Assembly: GCA_003209755.1 (NCBI GenBank)
Contig: QCPD01000010.1
Location: 1 to 64,000, forward strand
Reading direction: 5' to 3'
DNA: 64,000 bases
From: Prochlorococcus sp. AG-436-C14
GTDB lineage: Bacteria; Cyanobacteriota; Cyanobacteriia; PCC-6307; Cyanobiaceae
Shown: positions 9,775-18,928 of the stretch, piece by piece
How the letters are laid out: each line of letters opens with the position of its first letter
Numbering within the stretch: position 1 is the stretch's first letter
Program-made: the position numbers and the translations under genes
The notes under the pieces: generated by a model
Seen by the model: the letters and a program-made list of their open reading frames with translations, nothing else
Told to the model about the DNA's origin: nothing
The model's database searches: none

Positions 9775-10308
9775 ATGGCTTTAAATTTTCCTTTTAAAAA
9801 ACCTTCAATTAGCATATCAGAGTCGCCAGATAAAACTGGATCTGATAGTGAATTTTCTGAGGCAATTAATTTATTTAAAACGCAAAGAAAGATAATTGGG
9901 ATTTCATTAGAGACATTATCAAATGAAACCAAGATATCAAAAAATGTACTGATAGCTATTGAAAATGGATGGGAAAAATATTTACCAGAAGCAACTTATT
10001 TAATCTCAATGATTAAAAGTCTTGAAATTAATCTAAACTTAGAAAGAGGAAGTTTAAAAGGTCTTTTAGTAAAGAAAAGTAGTATAAATACTATATCTAA
10101 CTTTAAATTTAATTTTATAAATATAGACTTTCTTAATAGCTGGATTGGAAGCTTATTATATTTTATTTTTATGCTTTTATCTATATTAGCTCTTAATAGT
10201 CAACAAAAATATCTTATAAAAATAAATAGTGTCTCCACTAAACCAATTCTTATAGAAAAAGCTGTTTTAAAAAATGGAAATATAGTTAATATTCAAAAAG
10301 AAAAATAG
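9775..10308 (+). CDS. Membrane-anchored helix-turn-helix protein (RodZ-like N-terminal half)
   Basis: 177 residues from ATG 9775; an upstream in-frame TTG at 9766 is less likely. Residues about 28-75 form a Cro/RodZ-type HTH (FKTQRKIIGISLETLSNETK, then VLIAIENGWEKYLPE). A single transmembrane segment lies near 124-141 (WIGSLLYFIFMLLSILAL), leaving a short outer tail. This is the architecture of RodZ, which links MreB to the cell envelope, but the usual C-terminal beta domain is nearly absent. It could instead be a small membrane regulator. It ends 2 bases from the convergent malQ stop. Confidence 0.7.
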   Translation: MALNFPFKKPSISISESPDKTGSDSEFSEAINLFKTQRKIIGISLETLSNETKISKNVLIAIENGWEKYLPEATYLISMIKSLEINLNLERGSLKGLLVKKSSINTISNFKFNFINIDFLNSWIGSLLYFIFMLLSILALNSQQKYLIKINSVSTKPILIEKAVLKNGNIVNIQKEK

Positions 10309-10310
10309 TT

Positions 10311-11801
10311 TTATCTTTTATATGCTTTAGCCAAGTCACCATACTTTTTCAAAGCTTCTTTGATATTCATATCATTTCTAGGCAATCTCCATGACCAATT
10401 AGTCTCTATTGTGCCAGGTTTATTTAATCTAGAGCTATCATCAAGATTTAATAAATCTTGCATAGGTGCTACAAATAATTTGGCTTTAGTTTCCATACCA
10501 ATTCGAATTAAATCCCAAGAAGTAAAATTTTCATAATCAAGAATCCTTTCTCTTATTTGTTCTTTTCTGTCTTGCTCCATTGCTTTCCACCAACCAAGAG
10601 AAGTTGAATTATCGTGAGTCCCTGTATAAACAATCCAATTTTCATTTTTAATATTCTCTGGCAAATAAGGATTATCTAAATTTCCATCAAAAGCAAATTG
10701 AAGTATCTTCATTCCTGCTAATTCATAGTCATCGCGTAACTTTTCAACTTTTGAAGTTATTAGACCTAAATCTTCAGCAACTAAAGGAAGCGAACCACTG
10801 CAATCTTTTTTGATTAAACCTAATATATCTCTCCCAGGAGAAGGCAACCAAAATCCATTCTCAGCTGTTTTATCTTGACCAGGAATTGCCCAAAAAGCTT
10901 CAAGAGCACGAAAATGATCAAGACGTAAAAAATCAACCTGTTCTAGATGTCTTGAAATTCTATTTCTCCACCATCTATATTTACTTGCTTTATGCCTACT
11001 CCAACGATAAACAGGGTTACCCCAAAGCTGCCCGGTTTCAGAAAAATAATCAGGAGGAACGCCACTTTGAAGGAACGTATCAGAATTAGTTAAGACAGAA
11101 AATAATGATCGATTACTCCATACATCAGCACTATCTTTTGATACATAAAAAGGAACATCTCCAAATAAAAGAATTCCTAGATTTTTAGCAAGTTTTCTAA
11201 TTAATTTCCACTGCCTGTCTAAATGCCACTGGAGAAGATTATGTCCTAATAATTCTCTTTGGTTGTTTCCTTTCCAATTTGCTAATTCTTTCTTATCCCG
11301 AACTGCATATTTATCTGGCCATTCCCACCATGGCAGGTCATTGTTTTGAATCTTTAGTTCCATAAAAATGGAATGATCATCTAACCAAGATTGTCTTGAG
11401 CACCAAATTTCAAATTCTTCATGAATAGTTCCATTCTGTTTTTCCCAATAATCCACCAAAGAAGAACGTAATGATTTGACTCTTAAATCTGCTAATTGAA
11501 AATCAACTCTATTATCAAAATAATCGCTTTCAGAAGGAAATTTTTCTAGATCATCAGCTAAAAAGCCGTCCCTCACTAAATCATTTTGATCAAGGAACCA
11601 TGGGTTAAAAGCAAAACTTGATGGAGAACTATATGGAGATCCAAATAAATCAGTAGGAGCAAGGGGTAAAAATTGCCAAACTCCTATCCCAGATGAAGCA
11701 AGTTCATTGATCCATGCCCGAGCAGGGTTACCAAAACTACCGCAGACAGGACTATCAGGTAATGAGGTTGGATGAAGAAGGATTCCTGAATTTCTTTCCA
11801 A
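10311..11801 (-). CDS. malQ: 4-alpha-glucanotransferase (amylomaltase)
   Basis: 496 residues, the normal length for GH77. It disproportionates malto-oligosaccharides in glycogen turnover. The N-terminal SGILLHPTSLPDSPVCGSFG is the family hallmark. Catalytic segments are visible: FLRLDHFRALEAFW (nucleophile Asp), LPLVAEDLGLI (acid/base Glu) and VYTGTHDNSTSLGWW (third Asp). It is transcribed away from a 640-base gap. The GH57 enzyme at 33.2 kb is another glucan-metabolism gene in the window. Confidence 0.95.
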   Translation of the reverse strand: MERNSGILLHPTSLPDSPVCGSFGNPARAWINELASSGIGVWQFLPLAPTDLFGSPYSSPSSFAFNPWFLDQNDLVRDGFLADDLEKFPSESDYFDNRVDFQLADLRVKSLRSSLVDYWEKQNGTIHEEFEIWCSRQSWLDDHSIFMELKIQNNDLPWWEWPDKYAVRDKKELANWKGNNQRELLGHNLLQWHLDRQWKLIRKLAKNLGILLFGDVPFYVSKDSADVWSNRSLFSVLTNSDTFLQSGVPPDYFSETGQLWGNPVYRWSRHKASKYRWWRNRISRHLEQVDFLRLDHFRALEAFWAIPGQDKTAENGFWLPSPGRDILGLIKKDCSGSLPLVAEDLGLITSKVEKLRDDYELAGMKILQFAFDGNLDNPYLPENIKNENWIVYTGTHDNSTSLGWWKAMEQDRKEQIRERILDYENFTSWDLIRIGMETKAKLFVAPMQDLLNLDDSSRLNKPGTIETNWSWRLPRNDMNIKEALKKYGDLAKAYKR

Positions 11802-12179
11802 TTTTACTTTTTGTTATCTCTAAAAAATAGGAAAGAAATACTAATAATGCTATTTTTTTTTTTTAATTCAAAATCAATTTCATCTTGAGATAGGAAATCT
11901 TTTTCTTCAATATCAAAAAAACAAATAAATTTAAGGAGCAATTTATGTTGATTTATTTGAAAACTTTAAATTTAATGAATCAAGGAAGACTAGAAGAAAT
12001 CAATATTATAATTTCATATTAACCAACTTAATAATAAACTAAATATATTTCTTTCCACCAAAAATGTTTTTTTTAAAAGCTTAAGACAATTCATCCATTC
12101 AAGGGTTTACATCAGATTTCATATGTTTATTCTCAACAACTCCTACTCGTAAAGATCCAAATACCTAAATCAAGCTATA

Positions 12180-12214
12180 TTTAAAGGTGAATTTTCAGTA
12201 AAATCACCTTTAAA
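12180..12214. repeat. Long imperfect hairpin in the malQ-prs gap
   Basis: TTTAAAGGTGA and its complement TCACCTTTAAA flank ATTTT-CAGT-AAAA. This gives a stem of about 15 pairs with one bulged A and a four-base loop. No clean U-run follows on the plus strand, so it is not a standard terminator. It could be the 3' part of a transcript entering from the left or a processing site. Confidence 0.45.
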
Positions 12215-12248
12215 AATCTTTAAGCATTTACCTGAAATCTAATTTTTA

Positions 12249-12353
12249 ATGTTTTCAAAAGGAAATGCTTTAGAAGAGATTTCTTTTACTCAACCACCCC
12301 AAACAGAAGACAGGGCAATGGTTCCCTTCTTCAAAGTAGAGAATGAAATCTGA
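12249..12353 (+). CDS. Possible small ORF, 34 residues
   Basis: ATG 12249 to TGA 12351-12353, reading MFSKGNALEEISFTQPPQ and ending in VPFFKVENEI. Its composition (CCACCCC, GACAGGGC, TTCCCTTC) is richer in G+C than the surrounding gap, which is what a coding stretch looks like here. It is not hydrophobic, so it is not one of the short photosystem subunits. There is no clear ribosome-binding site and no recognised family; it is a candidate only. Confidence 0.3.
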   Translation: MFSKGNALEEISFTQPPQTEDRAMVPFFKVENEI

Positions 12354-12415
12354 TAAGAAAAAATTAAAAAAATATTTTCGATGATCATGTCTCAACATAA
12401 CGGTAGATTAGTAAA

Positions 12416-12421
12416 TATAAT
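12416..12421 (+). promoter_or_regulatory. Probable -10 element for prs
   Basis: TATAAT sits 20 bases upstream of the prs GTG start, which predicts a short leader of about 14 bases. No good -35 box is seen, as is common in picocyanobacteria. Confidence 0.45.
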
Positions 12422-12441
12422 TTCTTGCTTGCGGTGGAACC

Positions 12442-13437
12442 GTGACCAGTTTTATCACTGCAGCACATCCTGAGTCTACTAGTCTCAAGCATGACACTAA
12501 TAGACTCAGATTAATTAGTGGAACTTCCAATACAGCTTTAGCCAAAGAAATTGCAACCTACATGGGGATAACTAATGTCCCTCTAGTTTCAAAAAGGTTT
12601 GCTGATGGAGAGCTCTATGTTCAAATCCAGCAGTCAATAAGAGGATGTGATGTTTTTCTAATACAACCAACCTGTGCTCCTGTTAATGACAGCTTAATGG
12701 AGCTTATGATCATGGTGGATGCGTGCAAAAGAGCATCTGCAAGACAAATTACAGCTGTAATTCCATACTTTGGTTACGCCAGAGCAGACAGAAAGACAGC
12801 AGGGAGAGAGTCAATAACAGCGAAACTAACTGCAAATATTCTCGTCAAATCAGGGGTAGATAGAGTTCTAGCAATGGATTTACATTCGGCACAAATCCAA
12901 GGTTATTTCGATATTCCCTGCGATCACATATATGGTTCACCGGTTTTAGTTGATTATCTATCAACTATGAAACTTGATGAAATTGTTGTCGTCTCTCCTG
13001 ATGTAGGCGGTGTAGCCAGAGCAAGAGCTTTTGCAAAACAAATGAAAGACTCACCTCTAGCAATTATTGACAAACGTCGTTCAGGGCATAATGTTGCCGA
13101 AAGCCTAACAGTGATTGGGGAAGTCTCTGGAAAAACTGCAATATTGATTGATGACATGATTGACACTGGAGGAACTATTTGCGCAGGAGCTGAATTACTT
13201 AGGAAAGAAGGTGCAAAAAAAATTATTGCATGTGCATCCCATGCTGTTTTCTCTCCACCTGCTTACGAGAGGCTTTCAAAAGAAGGGCTTTTTGAACAAG
13301 TTATTGTCACCAATAGTATTCCTGTACCAAATAATTTAGATTTCTCACAATTAAAGGTCTTATCAGTTGCAAATATGCTTGGAGAAGCTATTTGGAGAAT
13401 TCATGAAGAAAGTTCAGTTAGCTCAATGTTCAGATAA
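12442..13437 (+). CDS. prs: Ribose-phosphate pyrophosphokinase (PRPP synthetase)
   Basis: 331 residues, class I enzyme. It makes PRPP from ribose 5-phosphate and ATP for purine, pyrimidine, histidine, tryptophan and NAD synthesis. Visible are RLISGTSNTALAKEIA, the ATP-binding region FGYARADRK, the VVSPDVGGVARARAFAK segment, and the PRPP loop ILIDDMIDTGGTICAGAELL. The start is GTG 12442; an extra 20 or so N-terminal residues before RLISG are typical of cyanobacterial forms. The stop lies 11 bases from the convergent pepN stop. Confidence 0.95.
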   Translation: MTSFITAAHPESTSLKHDTNRLRLISGTSNTALAKEIATYMGITNVPLVSKRFADGELYVQIQQSIRGCDVFLIQPTCAPVNDSLMELMIMVDACKRASARQITAVIPYFGYARADRKTAGRESITAKLTANILVKSGVDRVLAMDLHSAQIQGYFDIPCDHIYGSPVLVDYLSTMKLDEIVVVSPDVGGVARARAFAKQMKDSPLAIIDKRRSGHNVAESLTVIGEVSGKTAILIDDMIDTGGTICAGAELLRKEGAKKIIACASHAVFSPPAYERLSKEGLFEQVIVTNSIPVPNNLDFSQLKVLSVANMLGEAIWRIHEESSVSSMFR

Positions 13438-13447
13438 TTATCTAAAT

Positions 13448-16078
13448 TTACTTCAAAATTAGTTCCACTACCTCTCTTGTATTTGAAGATATATTTGCTT
13501 TATTTATTTTTAATATTGATTGATACATTCCTTCCTTATTTTTAGCTACATAAGTTTTCCATTTACTAAAAACCTTTACCATTCTTGAAGCGGTTATTGG
13601 ATTAATTTTATCTACCTCTATTAATTTATCAGCCATATATAAATAACCTTGTCCATCAAGAGAATGAAATAACTCAATATTTTTACTAAAACCTCCTAGA
13701 ACAGCTCGTATTGCATTTGGTGCCATCCGATCAAATTTAGGATGTGAAAACAATTGTTCAATAACATCAATCCCTTGCCGATTAGGTCTTGAGGCTTCAT
13801 AAGCGAACCAGGAATCTAAAACTACTGGATTTTCTTTCCAAAGGTTATAAAACAAATTTGAAGCCTCTTCTGTCTCAGAGCTATCAAGAGGCTTTAATGC
13901 CGCTAAAGCTGATCTTGCCACTGTCATTGAAAAATGACTAATTGAATCAACACAATTCTTTTGAACTTTTCTATCACCGGCAAGACTTAAATAAGACCAA
14001 GCAGTGCCTAATAGTTTTCTTTCTCCTCTACCCATTGGCCATTCTTGATTAATATTAATTAGAAGATCTTGGGCTATTTCCCTAAGCTCCTGAAGAATTT
14101 CATTTCCAATTAGAATTTGAAAGCTTAGTGACTCTTTATAAATACTTATCGGGTCCACTTTCTCAAATAAAGATTCCAATTCTGCTAAACCAGGTATTGC
14201 TAAAAGAATTGCCAAGAAAAAAGGATCATTAATCTTTAAAGATTTTATGGATTGTTTAATAGCGCTAATAAACTTCTCTTCCAATAAATAATTCGCCTTA
14301 TTGCAAAGCCTATTTTTAATTATTTCTCTCATCAAAAATTGCCCAGAATCCCATCTAGAAAAATAATCATTATCGTTTAAGAAAAGAAACAGATAATCAT
14401 CTATAGACAGATCAGACTCCCAAGCAACAGGCGAAGAAAAACGTCTGAAAATTGATAAAACTGGAGCTTCTTTCTCGCCTGGAAGAGTATTGATTTTTAA
14501 ATTCTTTTTCTTTTTGTCTAAAACAAATAAATTATCCTCAGCTATTGGTTTAACTTCCTTTCTCTTGCTATAACATGAGTAAAGAATTGGTATAATCATT
14601 TCAATATTTTCATTCTTTTTATTAGAATCAATTTTCTGCTCAAAAGAAACATTCAAAACAGAATTTTTTGAATCCCAAGATTGATTAATATAAACTTTTG
14701 GTGTGCCTGATTTATAATACCAATTTTGAAATTTTGTTATATCAAAAGGGCAATTTTTTTCTTTTAAATAGGCCCCCTTTATTAAGGAATATAAGAAATC
14801 CTCCGTTGTAGCAGCACTACCGTCAAAAGTATTAATATAAAGATTAATACCTCTAAAAAACTTTTCTTTTCCTAGCAATAACTCAAGCATTCTTATCAAC
14901 TCAGCACCCTTTTCATAAATTGTTGTCGTATAAAAATTATCTATAGCTACATATTCTTTAGGCTTCACAGCATGTGCAGTAGGACCTTTATCTTCAATAA
15001 ATTGAAAATTTCTAAGGAATGAAACATCTTCTATTCTTTTAAGTCCTGAGCTATGAAGATCTGAAGTGAAAGATTGATCTCTAAAAACTGTCAACCCTTC
15101 TTTCAATGAAAGCTGAAACCAATCTCGACATGTAATTCTATTCCCAGTCCAATTGTGAAAATATTCATGAGCTATTACACTCTCTATTCTCTCTAATTCA
15201 TCATCAGTTGCAGTCTTTGAGTCAGCCAATACCAATTTTGAATTAAAAATGTTTAGTCCCTTATTTTCCATTGCACCCATATTAAAATGTCTTACGGCAA
15301 CGATTTTATATTCATCTAAATCATATTCAAGACCATAATTATCCTCATCCCATCTCATTGCTTTTTTTAAAGAATCTATAGCATGTTTTGTATATTTTTC
15401 ATCTCCAGATTCTACATATATTTTGATATCAATCGATCTTCCAATATTTGTAATATATTTATCCTCTACAGAAGTTAGTTTACCCGCGACCAAAGCAAAT
15501 AGATAGCAAGGTTTAGGGAAAGGGTCTTCCCAAATAATCTCATGTCTACAATTATTATTGCCTAAATTTCCTGAATACTTCTTATTCCCATTTGATAATA
15601 ATATAGGATATGAAGTTCTATCTGCCTCAACTCTTACTGTATACTTACTTAAGACATCTGGCCTATCAGGATAATAACAAATACTTCTAAAACCTTCAGC
15701 CTCACATTGTGTAGTTAACATACCTTCGCTTAAATACAATCCTTCAAGTGATGTATTTCCATAAGGGTCTATTTGAGATCTTATTTGTAATTCAAATTCT
15801 GACATTGGAGGATTATATATAATCAATTCTTTATCTGAAATCAAATAATCCCCAGACTGCAACTCTTTGCCATTAATCGATATAGATAATAATTTAATTT
15901 GATTACCCTGAAGAATAAGATTTGAAGATTCTTTTAGCTTTGGCTTAATTATCATTGAAGATTGAACAACAACATAATCCGTACCAATATCAAAATCTAA
16001 ATATATATATGGTATTAGATAAGGATATTCAACATAGTCTGATAATTTAATAGATTTCTGAGTTAACATATTTGACAA
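13448..16078 (-). CDS. pepN: Aminopeptidase N (M1 family zinc metallopeptidase)
   Basis: 876 residues, matching the long bacterial PepN form. The exopeptidase motif is FNMGAMENKGLNIFN. The zinc site VIAHEYFHNWTG (HExxH) is followed by the third ligand Glu in LKEGLTVFRDQSF. The N-terminal beta domain and the C-terminal alpha-helical repeats (ending in EVVELILK) are complete. It releases N-terminal amino acids from peptides in the cytoplasm. The lipoprotein gene lies upstream on the same strand with a 21-base gap, so the two may be co-transcribed. Confidence 0.95.
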   Translation of the reverse strand: MSNMLTQKSIKLSDYVEYPYLIPYIYLDFDIGTDYVVVQSSMIIKPKLKESSNLILQGNQIKLLSISINGKELQSGDYLISDKELIIYNPPMSEFELQIRSQIDPYGNTSLEGLYLSEGMLTTQCEAEGFRSICYYPDRPDVLSKYTVRVEADRTSYPILLSNGNKKYSGNLGNNNCRHEIIWEDPFPKPCYLFALVAGKLTSVEDKYITNIGRSIDIKIYVESGDEKYTKHAIDSLKKAMRWDEDNYGLEYDLDEYKIVAVRHFNMGAMENKGLNIFNSKLVLADSKTATDDELERIESVIAHEYFHNWTGNRITCRDWFQLSLKEGLTVFRDQSFTSDLHSSGLKRIEDVSFLRNFQFIEDKGPTAHAVKPKEYVAIDNFYTTTIYEKGAELIRMLELLLGKEKFFRGINLYINTFDGSAATTEDFLYSLIKGAYLKEKNCPFDITKFQNWYYKSGTPKVYINQSWDSKNSVLNVSFEQKIDSNKKNENIEMIIPILYSCYSKRKEVKPIAEDNLFVLDKKKKNLKINTLPGEKEAPVLSIFRRFSSPVAWESDLSIDDYLFLFLNDNDYFSRWDSGQFLMREIIKNRLCNKANYLLEEKFISAIKQSIKSLKINDPFFLAILLAIPGLAELESLFEKVDPISIYKESLSFQILIGNEILQELREIAQDLLININQEWPMGRGERKLLGTAWSYLSLAGDRKVQKNCVDSISHFSMTVARSALAALKPLDSSETEEASNLFYNLWKENPVVLDSWFAYEASRPNRQGIDVIEQLFSHPKFDRMAPNAIRAVLGGFSKNIELFHSLDGQGYLYMADKLIEVDKINPITASRMVKVFSKWKTYVAKNKEGMYQSILKINKANISSNTREVVELILK

Positions 16079-16099
16079 TTTCTTAATTAAAAATTAAAT

Positions 16100-16561
16100 C
16101 TAATTCTTTTGGTTTAATTGTTCAACAGTTTTTAAGAATTTTTTCTTATCTTCTTCTGGAACCATATCAGGACAATTTTTTATAGCACCATCAAGAATCT
16201 GTAAAATAGCTCCATTATAAATATTTTTTTCTGGTATTTTTTCATTTCCTAATTCTTTAATAAGTCCTCCATGTCTACTTGAGATAAGCAATGCATAATT
16301 TTTGGCTGCCAAGGAAATAGCCTTGGGAAATTCAACTTCAATCTGTCTTGCCATGCATAGATAGCTAATTCCTATTTGTCTATATAAAAAAATATCTTCA
16401 TCACTAGCAGGGACAAAATTAACTTCTTTTTTTTCAGAACTAATTTTAGTTGGATCAGATTCTGACTTTATAGAAGAACTACAACTTGATAAAAGTATTG
16501 AAGCAAAAAAAATAGATATAGCCAAGATTATTTTTCTTGGAGATTTTTTCATTTTTCTCAA
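16100..16561 (-). CDS. Hypothetical lipoprotein
   Basis: 153 residues. The N-terminus is a lipoprotein signal: basic MRKMKKSPRK, hydrophobic IILAISIFFASI, then LLSSC with the lipidated Cys at about residue 27. A Ser/Lys/Glu-rich linker follows, then a mostly helical domain (SYLCMARQIEVEFPKAISLA, CPDMVPEEDKKKF) with two Cys. No family was recognised; similar short lipoproteins are common in marine picocyanobacteria. The start could be either Met 1 or Met 4. Confidence 0.75.
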   Translation of the reverse strand: MRKMKKSPRKIILAISIFFASILLSSCSSSIKSESDPTKISSEKKEVNFVPASDEDIFLYRQIGISYLCMARQIEVEFPKAISLAAKNYALLISSRHGGLIKELGNEKIPEKNIYNGAILQILDGAIKNCPDMVPEEDKKKFLKTVEQLNQKN

Positions 16562-16679
16562 GTGATTCTAGTACGTAAAAAAACATCTTATGAAGCAAAA
16601 AACTTATTGAAAATTCTTCACTTGCATATTAAAAACATAATATACATTGAGATCCGTCAAAATTGATTTTATACTCTAC

Positions 16680-17237
16680 TCAGTTGGGATTCTTAATCCT
16701 TATTTCATGGTGATTTTCAACTATTTTCAACTTATCATTAAACCAACTATAAATAGTTCTGGATCTAAATTTATCTTGGTCTATTAAGCGCGTATGTTCT
16801 AATACGTGCCAATTTTCGTAATTGGACTCAAAGATCAATTCGTGTTCATCAACTTGCCTAATGTTTGATATACCAGAACAATCAGATAAATAAGAACAAT
16901 CACGTATTAGTTGATGGCCTTGTAGTCGAGCGGTTATTTCTCCCTCACTTTTATAGGTTGGTCTTTTAATAAAAAAATCTTTTTCATCTTCGCACCACCA
17001 ATTAAACCGATAGCTTTCAAATTCTGAATCACTTTGAATCAACTTGCTAACATTTAAATACATTTCCAAATTGATAGCCTTTTCTTCATCAAAAAAATAT
17101 TGTCTTTTAGAATGCCATAAGCCAATATTTCGTCCAAACCATCGCTTTAAATTACTATCAAAGTCAATCCGAAGTCTATCAATACCTACTGAAGAATTTC
17201 TAGTTCTTTCAATACCAGATGAATGAGAAATAGCCAT
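16680..17237 (-). CDS. Conserved protein, possibly CpcS/CpeS-like (calycin) chromophore-lyase family
   Basis: 185 residues, no signal or membrane segment. The N-terminal RWFGRNIGLWHSKRQYFF resembles the WxSxR opening of the CpcS/CpeS bilin lyases. The rest alternates short polar beta-strand-like segments (ISNIRQVDEHELIFES, DKFRSRTIYSWF, KIVENHHEIRIKNP), as expected for a lipocalin-type barrel. The assignment rests on pattern memory only and could be wrong. It is divergent from sasA with a 94-base gap between starts. If it is a lyase, the substrate would be a residual phycoerythrin, since the antenna here is Pcb. Confidence 0.5.
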   Translation of the reverse strand: MAISHSSGIERTRNSSVGIDRLRIDFDSNLKRWFGRNIGLWHSKRQYFFDEEKAINLEMYLNVSKLIQSDSEFESYRFNWWCEDEKDFFIKRPTYKSEGEITARLQGHQLIRDCSYLSDCSGISNIRQVDEHELIFESNYENWHVLEHTRLIDQDKFRSRTIYSWFNDKLKIVENHHEIRIKNPN

Positions 17238-17331
17238 TTCCTGGCTCTGAGAATTTAAAAACTATTCACTTAATTATTAGCTAATACCTAAAACGAGTCT
17301 CATTACCTTAAGGTATGCGTAATTATTTAAA

Positions 17332-18489
17332 TTGCTCGACACTGTGGATAGTGCCGAAGCTAAAGATAGACGGCAGTTAAAACTGTTGCTTGTGGCAGCT
17401 CGCCACCATCTCTCAAGGGGAGATATTCGTTCGTTAATTGATTACTTGGAAAAAGGAGATTTTGGATTCAAGGTCACTCTAGAACTCTCAGATCCTTCTG
17501 AGAATCCTGAATTACTAGAACTTTATAGATTAGTAGCGCTTCCTGCGCTAATAAAGTTAGAACCTTCACCTAAGCAAATCTTTGCGGGAGGCTCGATTTT
17601 TGAACAAATTAAAACCTGGATTCCAAGATGGCAACATGAAGGTCTAATTAACACAGTCGGAATAAGTCTTAGAGCTAAAACAATTGAGTCAGATCAAACA
17701 CAAAAAGAACTTCTTCTAGAGGACGATCTTCTAGTACTTAGACAGGAAAACGAAACTCTTACAAAAAAAATACATTCGCAAGAAAGCCTCCTAAGGATGG
17801 TTGCTCATGAATTGAGAACACCCTTGACTGCCGCTGGTTTAGCTCTTCAAAGTCAGAAACTCGGTCAAATCACTATGAGTAAATTTCAAGAGGTCTTAAA
17901 AAGAAGGCTAGAAGAAATTGAATTACTTTCAAAGGACTTATTAGAAGTTGGAAGTACCCGATGGGAAACTTTGTTTAATCCTCAAAAAGTTGATCTTGCA
18001 AATATTTCTGCTGAAGCAATTCTCGAGCTTGAAAAACTATGGCTTAATCGCAAAATCAAAATAAATACAGATATTCCATCTGATTTACCCTCTGTTTTCG
18101 CAGATCAAAGAAGAATGATGCAGGTTTTGTTGAACCTCATAGAAAATGCTTTGAAATTTTCCGAAGACGAAGGTGAAATTTTTATAACAATGCTTCACAG
18201 AACAAATCAATGGGTTGAAGTGATTGTTCGAGATAATGGACCGGGCATCCCCTCAGAAGAGCAACAAAGAATATTTGTAGATCGAGTAAGACTGCCGCAA
18301 ACTTCTCAAGAGACAATCGGCTTTGGCATTGGTCTTTCAGTTTGCAGAAGAATAGTTGAAGTTCATGGTGGCAAGATCTGGGTGGTATCTAAACCTGCTG
18401 AAGGTGCATGCTTCTATTTCACCGTTCCTGTATGGCGAGGACAAAATAAGGATCAAGAAGCCTTGACGAGTGGCAAGGCGGGCCCGTAA
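17332..18489 (+). CDS. sasA: Circadian clock-associated histidine kinase SasA
   Basis: About 385 residues. The N-terminal 100 residues form the KaiB-like thioredoxin fold that binds KaiC ([37 protein letters not shown]). A coiled linker follows, then a HisKA domain with phospho-accepting His near residue 159 ([17 protein letters not shown]). The ATPase domain has N-box [23 protein letters not shown] and [18 protein letters not shown]. SasA passes the KaiC state to the response regulator RpaA. The start is probably TTG 17332; GTG 17344 is an alternative. No kai genes are in this window. Confidence 0.93.
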   Translation: MLDTVDSAEAKDRRQLKLLLVAARHHLSRGDIRSLIDYLEKGDFGFKVTLELSDPSENPELLELYRLVALPALIKLEPSPKQIFAGGSIFEQIKTWIPRWQHEGLINTVGISLRAKTIESDQTQKELLLEDDLLVLRQENETLTKKIHSQESLLRMVAHELRTPLTAAGLALQSQKLGQITMSKFQEVLKRRLEEIELLSKDLLEVGSTRWETLFNPQKVDLANISAEAILELEKLWLNRKIKINTDIPSDLPSVFADQRRMMQVLLNLIENALKFSEDEGEIFITMLHRTNQWVEVIVRDNGPGIPSEEQQRIFVDRVRLPQTSQETIGFGIGLSVCRRIVEVHGGKIWVVSKPAEGACFYFTVPVWRGQNKDQEALTSGKAGP

Positions 18490-18538
18490 CTTTCAATTGT
18501 GATGACAATTACTTATTTAGTGATTTATCACTGATAGT

Positions 18539-18611
18539 GGCCCCATCGTCTAGAGGCCTAGGACACCTCCCTTTCACGGAGGCGACAGGGGTTCGAATCC
18601 CCTTGGGGCTA
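18539..18611 (+). tRNA. tRNA-Glu (anticodon TTC)
   Basis: The cloverleaf folds cleanly. The acceptor strands GGCCCCA and TGGGGCT pair with one G-U at the end; the D arm follows. The anticodon stem CCTCC/GGAGG holds loop CTTTCAC with TTC at 18573-18575, and the T arm is GGGGTTCGAATCCCC. No CCA is encoded. In cyanobacteria this tRNA also supplies glutamyl-tRNA for 5-aminolevulinate, hence chlorophyll. Confidence 0.95.
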
Positions 18612-18928
18612 TAAACAAAATTTATTTAGAACCCTCTATCGGGCAAGAACCTATTGAGGATCTTTAGTAATTCAAATTTTGTGAACTATCTTATATTTAT
18701 AAATCATTTGCGAATGGAACATAAAGCAAAATAAATGTGTAAAAATAATATTCGAGTAATAAAAACAAAAAACACACACAATCCCTAAAAGCCTTTAGAT
18801 AGCTGGATCTAAGTTTAGAAATCATATTGTGACGGTCTCAAAAGATGAACTAATAAATTAGTAATATCAAGATAAAACAGCTAAAAGTTACCTCTTCTTG
18901 GTAATCTCACGTTCTAATTTAAGTTTTT
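18612..18928. other. 317-base spacer between tRNA-Glu and petH
   Basis: AT-rich, with no open frame or strong hairpin noticed. It presumably carries the petH promoter and leader, since petH starts at its right end. No specific box is convincing enough to mark. Confidence 0.4.

Larger units (their letters stand above)
11802..12441. other. 640-base intergenic region between malQ and prs
   Basis: Very AT-rich gap, unusually long for this compact genome. It holds poly-T/A tracts near 11851-11865, a strong hairpin at 12180-12214 and a possible 34-codon ORF at 12249-12353. A TATAAT box at 12416-12421 lies about 20 bases before the prs GTG. No tRNA or known riboswitch pattern was recognised. A small RNA could lie here, but nothing identifies it. 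Confidence 0.5.

Noticed and set aside
11851..11865. Long T run as terminator of malQ or prs
   Set aside because: No stem precedes it on either strand and malQ is transcribed away from it.
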